Shown here piece by piece: positions 1 through 5,164 of a stretch of 25,480 bases of DNA. A model generated the notes under the pieces. The model was given only the letters and a program-made list of their open reading frames with translations, was not told the DNA's origin and did no database searches. Position 1 is the first letter of the stretch; each line of letters begins with the position of its first letter. The DNA lies in the IMG/VR virus record IMGVR_UViG_3300044946_000002, positions 1 to 25,480 of that record; one strand, given 5' to 3'. The position numbers and the translations under genes are program-made. The stretch is from a virus.

Positions 1-113
1 CGTGTGGGTCTGATAGGTTTACCACCGGCACTCCCTTACCCCGGCTTGATCACCGGGGGACAAGCTGAACCAGCAGCCGGGAGCTGCCCCTTATCTGGCT
101 CACTGGAGGCCTT
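1..113 (+). promoter_or_regulatory. Leader with two small hairpins upstream of the replication gene
   Basis: No gene is supported here. Two inverted repeats are visible. CCCCGG at 39-44 pairs with CCGGGG at 53-58 around an 8-base loop, and GCAGC at 73-77 pairs with GCTGC at 83-87 around a 5-base loop. Neither is followed by a T-tract, so they are not convincing intrinsic terminators. They may be leader structure, an operator, or the tail of an upstream gene. A GGAGG Shine-Dalgarno at 104-108 serves the GTG start at 114. One plus-strand frame is open from base 1 to a stop at 172-174, but it lacks strong third-position GC bias and overlaps the next gene. Confidence 0.35.
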
Positions 114-995
114 GTGGCCCGTTATCGAAAGATCGACCCGCGTATCTGGAATGACAAGAAGTTCCGCGATCTAAGCGACCGTGGAAAGCTGGCCTTTCTG
201 TTCCTGTTGACCCATCCGCATATGACTGCCGTAGGCGCAATGCGTGGCTCTATGGGCGGTTTAGCCGAGGAACTTGGGTGGACCAAAGAAGCCTTTGCGG
301 AAGCCTTTCGAGAAGCTTTGGCAAAGGGTATGGCGCAGTTCGATTCTGAAGCCTCATTTATCGCCCTTCCCAACTTCCTAAAGTACAACGGTCCCGAGTC
401 TCCCAACGTCGTAAAGGCATGGGCTGTGTCCCTTGAGACCCTCCCTGAGTCTCCCTTAATTGTTCCAGTTATTCAAAGAGTTACAAGTTTTCTTGAAGCC
501 TTACACCCATCCTTCCTGAAAGCCTTACCGAAAGACTTCCTGATAGGAACTCGAAAGGCTATGCCTAATCAGGAGCAAGAGCAGGAACAAGAACAAGAGC
601 AGGAACCAAGAGCTTTCTCCCCACCTAACGGTGGTGAGGGGGATCATCTCAACGGGCACGACCTGCTAGGCGATGCTCCAACCGTCCGAGAAGCCAAGCG
701 GCGCAAGAACGTTCCCTTCGAACGGATCATTGCCCTCTACCACGAAAAGCTCCCGCAGCTTCCCCGCGTCGAAAAGCTCACCGACAAGCGCAAGGGCTAC
801 ATCCGCCAACGCTGGCAGGACGACCTGACCGAGCTCGACCATTGGGGGAACATGTTCGATTACGTCGCTCAGAGCGATTTCCTGATGGGACGTACGCAGG
901 GGAGTAACGGGCGCCCACCGTTCCGAGCCGACATCGAATGGCTCACCAACCCCACTCATTTCACCGCCATTGCCGAGGGTAAGTACCACCGATGA
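114..995 (+). CDS. Phage replication initiator / replisome organiser
   Basis: This 293-residue protein probably recognises the phage origin and recruits the host or phage helicase. The N-terminal ~120 residues (MARYRKIDPRIWNDKKFRDL, then LAFLFLLTHPH and FIALPNFLKYNGPES) match the winged-helix style of phage replisome organisers. A hinge made almost wholly of Glu-Gln pairs sits at about residues 153-164. The C-terminal ~95 residues (VPFERIIALYHEKLP, RRWQDD-type helix, FRADIEWLTNP) look like the helicase-loader-interacting part of these proteins. The start is GTG, chosen for the GGAGG at 104-108. The stop overlaps the next gene by 4 bases. The family call rests on remembered sequence patterns. 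No helicase or loader gene follows in the window, so the partner is either upstream or supplied by the host. Confidence 0.72.
   Translation: MARYRKIDPRIWNDKKFRDLSDRGKLAFLFLLTHPHMTAVGAMRGSMGGLAEELGWTKEAFAEAFREALAKGMAQFDSEASFIALPNFLKYNGPESPNVVKAWAVSLETLPESPLIVPVIQRVTSFLEALHPSFLKALPKDFLIGTRKAMPNQEQEQEQEQEQEPRAFSPPNGGEGDHLNGHDLLGDAPTVREAKRRKNVPFERIIALYHEKLPQLPRVEKLTDKRKGYIRQRWQDDLTELDHWGNMFDYVAQSDFLMGRTQGSNGRPPFRADIEWLTNPTHFTAIAEGKYHR
288..607 (+). repeat. Iteron-like repeats and AT-rich stretch inside the replication gene
   Basis: Three near-identical 12-base units begin at 288, 300 and 312, each starting GAAGCYTT. Related copies occur at 348 (GAAGCCTC), 495 (GAAGCCTTA) and 519 (AAAGCCTTA), the last two 24 bases apart. 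CTTCCTGA also repeats at 512 and 536, again 24 bases apart. An AT-richer stretch lies at about 455-500, and a purine-rich CAAGAG/CAGGAA hexamer tract at 570-607. Lambdoid phages place the origin inside the O gene in a comparable position. The first three units also encode an Ala/Glu-rich helix, so protein constraint may explain them. Confidence 0.3.
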
Positions 996-1423
996 CCAAG
1001 AAATTCCAAAGCAAGTCGGGTCTACCTGAAGCGCTGGGAAGTAGCGCGCACATTCACGAACAAACGCGCCCGAAAAAGGTCAGCGAGGAAATGTGCTACA
1101 TCCCCGGTTGCCTGAGTATCCGCACCAACCGTGATCAGACGATGCCCGATGGCTCCGTGGAGCGCATCTACGAACAGGGCAAGAGCGACATCGTCATCAA
1201 GTCCAAAGACGGCACAGTTCACGGCTACGTGTGCCAGTACCACTACCAGAAAATGCTGGACGAAGCGGGCAAAGACCAACTGAGCTGCGTGCGCACCGAA
1301 GGCATTAGCGCGCCGCAGCAAGAGCTTCCTGTGACCGAGCGCGCGCCTGCCGGGTTGGTTGATCACCTTCGCCAGATCGAGGACCAGATCGCCGAGCAAT
1401 GGAGTCAGCTCCATGACGACTGA
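992..1423 (+). CDS. Unknown 143-residue early protein with Cys/His pairs
   Basis: I do not recognise this protein. It starts at an ATG overlapping the stop of the replication gene (ATGA), with GAGGGT at 975-980 as a somewhat distant Shine-Dalgarno. A cysteine pair near residues 35-40 (CYIPGC) and a CQYH motif near residue 80 are spaced like a possible zinc site, and the segment between them is charged and polar. The last ~25 residues look helical (a DHLRQIEDQIAEQW-type segment). There is no signal peptide or membrane segment. Its position right behind the replication gene suggests an early accessory or DNA-metabolism role, which is inference only. Confidence 0.65.
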   Translation: MTKKFQSKSGLPEALGSSAHIHEQTRPKKVSEEMCYIPGCLSIRTNRDQTMPDGSVERIYEQGKSDIVIKSKDGTVHGYVCQYHYQKMLDEAGKDQLSCVRTEGISAPQQELPVTERAPAGLVDHLRQIEDQIAEQWSQLHDD

Positions 1424-1646
1424 CGAGCGCATCCTCACAGCTCTCCTATGCGGCCCTATGACCAGCGGACAGGTTGCCAAGGGGCTGATGCGGTCACCCC
1501 GTCGGATTCGCCCCAAGCTCTTCGTATTGCGTTCTAGAGGGTATCTGATGGGTGTCCCGTGCCCGAATAGTATTCGACCCATCCCAGCCTATGCCCTGAC
1601 GGCGAAAGGTCTTGCGCTGGTCCAGCAGTTGCTAAGTAATCGTTAA
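1413..1646 (+). CDS. Small winged-helix-like DNA-binding protein
   Basis: The ATG at 1413 is preferred over the upstream in-frame ATG at 1359 because GGAG at 1401-1404 is correctly spaced and the overlap with the previous gene then shrinks to 11 bases. The 77-residue product has a helix-turn-helix-like layout: ERILTALLCGPMTSGQVAKG as first helices and turn, an RRIRPKLFVLRSRGYL recognition region, and a strand pair ending in YALTAKGLALVQQLL. This pattern (DILxxL...G.xT..qIa..L......v...L..L...Gyl......Y.LT.kG) is typical of small winged-helix regulators. It may regulate phage transcription. The target is unknown. Confidence 0.6.
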   Translation: MTTDERILTALLCGPMTSGQVAKGLMRSPRRIRPKLFVLRSRGYLMGVPCPNSIRPIPAYALTAKGLALVQQLLSNR

Positions 1647-1686
1647 CAATCCACTCACACATCGCGCTCAGGCGGGAAAAGACCTT

Positions 1687-2100
1687 ATGAACAACGATTA
1701 CGAAACATCCGCAGTCCGAACTCTTCTCCACCTCGGATACACATTTCATGGCGGCGAGCAGTGGAAACCGCCTATCGGTAAAAAGCCTTCTTGGTTTGAT
1801 GCTGATAATGCGAAAGGACAAGTCGGATTGGCTGAGCAGGCTAAGCCGATGAATGCTATGTACACGAGACAGGAAGCTCAACGTGCCCATCGCGCGCAAG
1901 CCGTAGATGCTGGTGGTTGGGTATCGCGCGACGACCACGAGAAGGCGCTTATCAACGCGCTGCGTGATGTCAACAGCGATGAGGCTAAGGAATTCCGTGT
2001 AGCGTATGAAGGAGCGCCAATAACCAGCATTAATGATGCACTCGCCTTTGCCCTTGATGCATTCCTCGCCAAGCGTCGTGCTGAGAGGCAAAGACTATGA
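1687..2100 (+). CDS. Unknown 137-residue early protein
   Basis: I do not recognise a family. The ATG at 1687 follows a 40-base gap holding GGCGGGAAAAG, a weak ribosome site. The N-terminus (NDYETSAVRTLLHLGYTFHGGEQWKPP) resembles short phage proteins of unknown function that begin with a helix and a GYxxxGGxxWxPP turn. The middle is polar, and the C-terminal half is helical and charged (SRDDHEKALINALRDV, then DAFLAKRRAERQRL). It has no cysteine cluster, signal peptide or membrane segment. Its stop overlaps the start of the next small ORF (ATGA), suggesting translational coupling. Confidence 0.6.
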   Translation: MNNDYETSAVRTLLHLGYTFHGGEQWKPPIGKKPSWFDADNAKGQVGLAEQAKPMNAMYTRQEAQRAHRAQAVDAGGWVSRDDHEKALINALRDVNSDEAKEFRVAYEGAPITSINDALAFALDAFLAKRRAERQRL

Positions 2101-2201
2101 ATCTGCGATTTAAGCTGGGGGAAATGGCGTTGCTCGCACATCCCGAGGCACCGAAGTTGAGATTCGGTTGCTTGCACCGGAGATGCTGTGATGTGGCATG
2201 A
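2097..2201 (+). CDS. Tiny ORF, possibly frameshifted
   Basis: The ATG overlaps the preceding TGA and reads 34 codons. The first ~19 residues (MNLRFKLGEMALLAHPEAP) look like the start of small phage proteins that begin with a xRFKxGExAxLA strand pair. Frame 1 then turns into a Cys/Arg-rich tail. From about 2150 another frame reads TEVEIRLLAPEML and stops at 2189-2191, which looks like the expected continuation (an EVEI strand) of the same fold. I infer a small deletion or frameshift that joined two pieces in different frames. The family resemblance is from memory and is uncertain. Confidence 0.4.
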   Translation: MNLRFKLGEMALLAHPEAPKLRFGCLHRRCCDVA

Positions 2202-2400
2202 GTTCACTTTCGACTCAACGCAGGACATTTCGCGCGATCCAGTGATAATCGAAGCCCGCAAGCGGCACTTTGAGAACGAACGGATCAAAGAGGACATTCG
2301 CAAGACCGTCCAAGGCCTGCACGATGAGGGTTATCACGATCTGGCTATGCAATTTCAGTCAGCAATGCTAGCGGTCTATGTGCAATGGAGGGTGTTTTGA
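2191..2400 (+). CDS. Unknown 69-residue early protein
   Basis: ATG at 2191 has GGAG at 2179-2182 eight bases upstream. A GTG directly before it (2188) could add one residue. The product is acidic and helical: WHEFTFDSTQDISRDPVIIE, then a charged helix (ARKRHFENERIKEDIRKTV) and a hydrophobic C-terminal helix (MQFQSAMLAVYVQWRVF). I recognise no family, and no metal-binding or membrane signature is clear. It overlaps the 3' end of the tiny ORF before it, and its last codons contain the GGAGGG ribosome site used by the following gene, so it belongs to the same coupled set of small early genes. Confidence 0.55.
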   Translation: MWHEFTFDSTQDISRDPVIIEARKRHFENERIKEDIRKTVQGLHDEGYHDLAMQFQSAMLAVYVQWRVF

Positions 2401-2639
2401 TGAACGTACTCTGCCTGTTTAGAATTCATTCATGGCGCATCCATGCAAAGCGAAACCCGAGGCTTTATATGAGCTCTTTAGTTGCCCTAATGGAATCGAA
2501 AACATGTGGTGAATTCACTGCATATAAGCGGGTTTGTAAGCGCTGTGGAAAAACTTATCAGTTTCCTTTGCAAATTTTTGCGAATGAACTGGTAGCTTCC
2601 GTTATTTCCAGAAAGATAGGAGAAAAACGTGCGGATTGA
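2400..2639 (+). CDS. Small zinc-ribbon-like protein (DUF1660-like layout)
   Basis: The ATG at 2400 is chosen because GGAGGG at 2387-2392 is ideally spaced, and its A is also the last base of the preceding stop. The 79-residue product starts MNVLCLFRIHSWR and later has RVCKRCGKTY, a C-x4-H plus C-x2-C arrangement. This resembles small prophage proteins of the DUF1660 type (short C...H..W start, CRRCGK later), though the spacer here is longer. A zinc-bound fold is likely and the function is unknown. The gene is clearly AT-richer than its neighbours, as expected for a recently acquired accessory gene. Confidence 0.55.
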   Translation: MNVLCLFRIHSWRIHAKRNPRLYMSSLVALMESKTCGEFTAYKRVCKRCGKTYQFPLQIFANELVASVISRKIGEKRAD

Positions 2640-2946
2640 AATCAAGGAACTGGTCGGCGCTATCTTTCTCACGATTGATGAGATGACCCAGCGCTTTAAG
2701 GGCAAGATTGAAGAATTGGGAGAGCGAGTCGATACGCTCGAAAAGGAACATGCGGTTCGCAATTACCGCGATTACTTGCGGGATAAGCCTGAGGAAGAAC
2801 CAGTCGATTGGGATCATTACGAAGAAAACAATGCAGCTGAGCGAGCCGCCGCCGAAGCCCAAATGGAAGAACGCTTAGCCGAGTTGCAAGGACGAAAGGC
2901 ACCGAAGAAGACAGCCAAGAAGCGCACTCGGTCTCGCAAGTCATGA
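2629..2946 (+). CDS. Charged coiled-coil protein with lysine-rich tail
   Basis: GTG at 2629 is used because GGAG at 2619-2622 sits six bases upstream. It overlaps the previous gene by 11 bases. The 105-residue product has an N-terminal hydrophobic segment (IKELVGAIFLTIDEM), a heptad-like helix (RFKGKIEELGERVDTLEKEH), an acidic middle, a second long Ala/Glu helix (AAERAAAEAQMEERLAELQ) and a basic tail (APKKTAKKRTRSRKS). The tail suggests nucleic-acid contact. I recognise no specific family. The stop overlaps the next start (ATGA). Confidence 0.55.
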   Translation: MRIEIKELVGAIFLTIDEMTQRFKGKIEELGERVDTLEKEHAVRNYRDYLRDKPEEEPVDWDHYEENNAAERAAAEAQMEERLAELQGRKAPKKTAKKRTRSRKS

Positions 2947-3140
2947 ACAAGGACAAGGACAAGCCTCGGATCATGGTAATCAACTCCAAGCTGTTTATGC
3001 TGGGCGGTGAATCGCGCTACTGGGAGGCGTTTGACGGTCAACGTATCGGCTATGGGTATACCCCAAAAGATGTGTGGTTGAACTGGTGGTATGCGAAACA
3101 GCTTAATGTCCCCTCAGTTCCGACTACTGCCGGATTTTAG
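2943..3140 (+). CDS. Unknown 65-residue early protein
   Basis: The ATG at 2943 overlaps the upstream TGA by 4 bases, indicating coupled translation. The product is compact and probably beta-rich: MVINSKLFMLGGESRYWEAF, DGQRIGYGYTPKDVWLNWW. The segment 'G...YWEAFDGQRIGYGYTPKDVW' resembles short conserved phage ORFs in which a modified sequence is displayed ahead of a Trp-rich helix, but I know no function for them. There are no cysteines or membrane segment. It is the last gene of the early cluster, and a terminator-like hairpin follows about 70 bases downstream. Confidence 0.55.
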   Translation: MNKDKDKPRIMVINSKLFMLGGESRYWEAFDGQRIGYGYTPKDVWLNWWYAKQLNVPSVPTTAGF

Positions 3141-3150
3141 TTGAGGAAAG

Positions 3151-3159
3151 TGATACGAT
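3151..3159 (+). promoter_or_regulatory. Candidate extended -10 promoter element
   Basis: TGATACGAT at 3151-3159 has the TGn-TAnnAT layout of an extended -10 element and lies in the only sizeable non-coding gap between the early and late genes. No good -35 is visible at the matching distance (CGGATT-like sequence only). A separate TTGACG at 3176-3181 has no well-spaced -10. This is a weak candidate for a promoter at the module junction, and transcript starting here would have to pass the hairpin at 3209-3240. Confidence 0.2.
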
Positions 3160-3208
3160 CTGTTCGCGGTAACGATTGACGGGTTCCCCCTGACCGGTCG
3201 TTATCCTG

Positions 3209-3246
3209 AAGGCCGCCACGTCGTGAGATGTTGCGGCCTTTACCTT
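3209..3246 (+). terminator. Terminator-like hairpin at the early/late junction
   Basis: AAGGCCGC at 3209-3216 pairs perfectly with GCGGCCTT at 3233-3240 around a 16-base loop, and a T-rich run (TTTACCTTTT) follows. This is consistent with a factor-independent terminator closing the cluster of small early genes. The arms begin AA and end TT, so the structure could also work, less well, on the opposite strand. It is the main recognisable element in the 3141-3298 gap. Confidence 0.6.
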
Positions 3247-3298
3247 TTGTGGCACACTGACTCCCCGTCAAGCCACCGTGAATGAGAGGTCGCGTGCC

Positions 3299-3787
3299 AT
3301 GACGGACCCGAGCAAGGTCAAGGTTCGCCCACCGCAAGCCGTGGGGAATCTTTCGACAGACTCACCTGAGCACGTCGCTAACCTCATCCTGCAAATCCGC
3401 CGACGCCGCGTCGGTCCCCACGTCCCCTTCCACGTCTTCGTCCGCGATGGACTGGTCTACGTCCTACGCCAGACCTACACCGTCTGCCATCTCTGGGAAG
3501 TCCTGTATCCGGCAGCCATGATTGGGGTCTACTCCGGTCGCTGGAAACCATCCGATCTCGCTGACGACCTCGCCATGGCGCGTGATGAGCACTTCGCGCA
3601 AATAGGGCGGGACATGACGGCCAAGGCGTGCGATGCTCCGGCCACCGTCATCCCGCTCAGCCGGACTTCCAGCCATGGCAAAGAACTTCATCAAGTCAGC
3701 GATCAAGCGTCCCGGCCAGTTGCACCGCGACCTCGGCGTCAAGCAGGGCGAAAAGATTCCAAAGTCCAAGCTGGAAGCTGCGGCTAA
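3299..3787 (+). CDS. Unknown protein overlapping the next gene by 113 bases
   Basis: The ATG at 3299 is preferred to the upstream GTG at 3278 because GAGAGG at 3284-3289 is well placed. Codons from 3380 to 3600 show strong third-position GC, so this is real coding. The 162-residue product has a basic N-terminus, a helix (EHVANLILQIRRRR), a beta-like stretch (FHVFVRDGLVYVLRQTYTV) and a helical WEVLYPAAMIGVYSGRWKPS segment. I recognise no family. The last ~37 residues (Arg/Ser/Gln-rich) overlap the next gene in another frame and look like low-quality coding, so the authentic 3' end could be altered by a past frameshift or extension. Confidence 0.55.
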   Translation: MTDPSKVKVRPPQAVGNLSTDSPEHVANLILQIRRRRVGPHVPFHVFVRDGLVYVLRQTYTVCHLWEVLYPAAMIGVYSGRWKPSDLADDLAMARDEHFAQIGRDMTAKACDAPATVIPLSRTSSHGKELHQVSDQASRPVAPRPRRQAGRKDSKVQAGSCG

Positions 3788-4061
3788 GAAGGGCGGCAAA
3801 GTCGGCGAGCGTGCTCGCTTCGCTGAAACTCTCGAAAAGCTCCGACCCAAGGGAAGCGAGATGAAAAAGCACGAAGGCAAGAAGCACGAGCGCAAGGAAC
3901 ACGAAGGAAAGCGCCACGAGAAAAAGGCCGAGAAGTCGGAGAAGCGTGAGCATTACACACGCCGTCATCACGAGCCGCGCGCCGATCACCCTACCGCTAA
4001 CCAGCACTTCGACGCCATGCATGGGGCGTTCAAGCGCGCCAGCGGGAAAATGGAAGACTGA
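3675..4061 (+). CDS. Basic phage protein with Lys/His/Glu-rich middle
   Basis: The ATG at 3675 (MAKNFIKSAIKRPGQLHRDL) is chosen over an upstream in-frame ATG at 3633 because the N-terminus then matches short phage and plasmid proteins that start MAKxFIxxAIKxPGxLHRxLGV. The 128-residue product continues with QGEKIPKSKLEAAAKKGGK and RARFAETLEKLRP, conserved in that family as I remember it. A middle tract of alternating Lys, His and Glu (about residues 58-93) follows. Function is unknown. The charge pattern suggests nucleic acid or metal binding. It lies just upstream of the small terminase. Confidence 0.65.
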   Translation: MAKNFIKSAIKRPGQLHRDLGVKQGEKIPKSKLEAAAKKGGKVGERARFAETLEKLRPKGSEMKKHEGKKHERKEHEGKRHEKKAEKSEKREHYTRRHHEPRADHPTANQHFDAMHGAFKRASGKMED

Positions 4062-4063
4062 CC

Positions 4064-4615
4064 TTGGACTGGCGTGAACGCGACGCGTTGCCCATTTTCG
4101 AATGGAACGGCTGGGAATGGGACGACGCGTTCAAGCACATGGCCGAGCAGCTGAGTAAGGGTTTCTGCCCGCTTAGCGTCATCCGCGCCCATATGGACCC
4201 TCCGGTCGCCGCGCATCAGCTGCGTTACCAGCGTCAGAAGTCCAAGAAGTACGACCAGATGATCGAGGACGCGTTCCTCACCGGCATGGACCATCTAGCC
4301 AAGGACTGTCTAGACCTCGCTGATGGCTTCGAGCCACTTCCTGAAGACGCCAAACTTCCGGAAATCCGCAAGTACCGCGCGGCCTTCAAGGCTCGCCGAT
4401 TGCGCATCCATATCCGCATGCAACTGTTGGCTAAATGGGACGCACGCTACGGGGATAAGCGCATCATCTCGGGTGATGCGGACAATCCGCTCAAGCATGA
4501 AATCGTTCCGATTGATGTCGCCAAGCAGCGCCTCGACGAGCTCTTGCGCAAGGCTAAGGCCGAGCAGCTAGAAGACCCTGATACCAAGCCGAAAGCCACG
4601 AAGAAAAAGAAGTAG
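4064..4615 (+). CDS. Terminase small subunit-like protein
   Basis: This is the probable DNA-recognition subunit of the packaging motor. It starts at TTG 4064 with GGAAG at 4052-4056; the alternative ATG at 4138 would drop a conserved-looking N-terminus. The 183-residue product carries the features of phage TerS proteins: an N-terminal helix-turn-helix-like region (FKHMAEQLSKGFCPLSVIRAH), a central segment with YDQMIEDAFLTGMDHLAKDC and a KARRLRIHIRMQLLAKWDARYGDKR block, which closely resembles the 'R.R...R.WLLAKl.PkkYGDK' signature of this group. A basic tail ends PKATKKKK. Its position ahead of TerL and portal supports the call, although two genes intervene before TerL. Confidence 0.75.
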   Translation: MDWRERDALPIFEWNGWEWDDAFKHMAEQLSKGFCPLSVIRAHMDPPVAAHQLRYQRQKSKKYDQMIEDAFLTGMDHLAKDCLDLADGFEPLPEDAKLPEIRKYRAAFKARRLRIHIRMQLLAKWDARYGDKRIISGDADNPLKHEIVPIDVAKQRLDELLRKAKAEQLEDPDTKPKATKKKK

Positions 4616-4618
4616 CCC

Positions 4619-5164
4619 ATGCTCGACGTCCACGTCCTGACGCTGAACAGCTCGCGCAAGGATTGGCTGAGGGAATGTCTGGAATCCATCCAGATCGCGA
4701 TGGAGCGATGCCCCTTCGCGGTCAACCTGCACCTTGTGCAAGGCATCGAAGGCCACATCGGCCTCGGGCGAGACAAGGGGTATGCCTTGGGCGACCATCC
4801 GTTCGTCACATACGTGGACGATGACGACTTCGTGCTACCGGACGCGTTTCGCAATATGCGAGATGCAATTCAAGCCAAACCTGATGTCATCTTTACACCG
4901 GAGTACGTATTACAGAATGGTTTTCAAGTACATGGAGAAAGACGACACCACTTGTCGGTGTATGCGCGAGGATTTCTGATTGACCACTCGGCTTACACAG
5001 TATGCGGTGATTACGCCCAGATTCGCTACGCAGAACGCGCTAACCGAGTCATCGATCTTCCAAAACGAACCTATGTCCACCGGCTATACCAAAGCGGGGG
5101 ACGCAAGCTAAGACGGGAGTACCCCGACGAGTGGAGAAAGGTCTGTGGCAAACATCCTACTTGA
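4619..5164 (+). CDS. GT2-like glycosyltransferase (GT-A fold)
   Basis: This probably transfers a sugar from a nucleotide donor. The 181-residue product begins HVLTLNSSRKDWLRECLESI, the classic first strand and helix of family 2 glycosyltransferases. It has IGLGRDKGYALGDHPFVTYV at about 47-66, followed by DDDD at 67-70, which occupies the place of the metal/nucleotide-binding DXD motif, and then FVLPDAF. It is shorter than typical GT2 enzymes (usually over 220 residues), so the acceptor half is minimal. It lies between TerS and the Ig-like protein, and its 3' end overlaps the latter by 20 bases. The DNA from about 4860 is AT-richer. The acceptor could be a virion protein. No target is shown. 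Confidence 0.7.
   Translation: MLDVHVLTLNSSRKDWLRECLESIQIAMERCPFAVNLHLVQGIEGHIGLGRDKGYALGDHPFVTYVDDDDFVLPDAFRNMRDAIQAKPDVIFTPEYVLQNGFQVHGERRHHLSVYARGFLIDHSAYTVCGDYAQIRYAERANRVIDLPKRTYVHRLYQSGGRKLRREYPDEWRKVCGKHPT

Noticed and set aside
1-174. Open plus-strand frame from the window edge to 174 as the end of an upstream gene
   Set aside because: Weak third-position bias, no recognisable peptide and a 61-base overlap with the replication gene; short enough to be open by chance.
332-352. GTTCGATTC resembling a tRNA T-loop
   Set aside because: No matching five-base stem, acceptor or anticodon arms around it; it lies in coding sequence.
3137-3337. Minus-strand 66-codon frame across the module junction
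   Set aside because: Runs through the terminator hairpin, has an Arg/Gly-rich peptide and no convincing ribosome site; other gap signals explain the region better.
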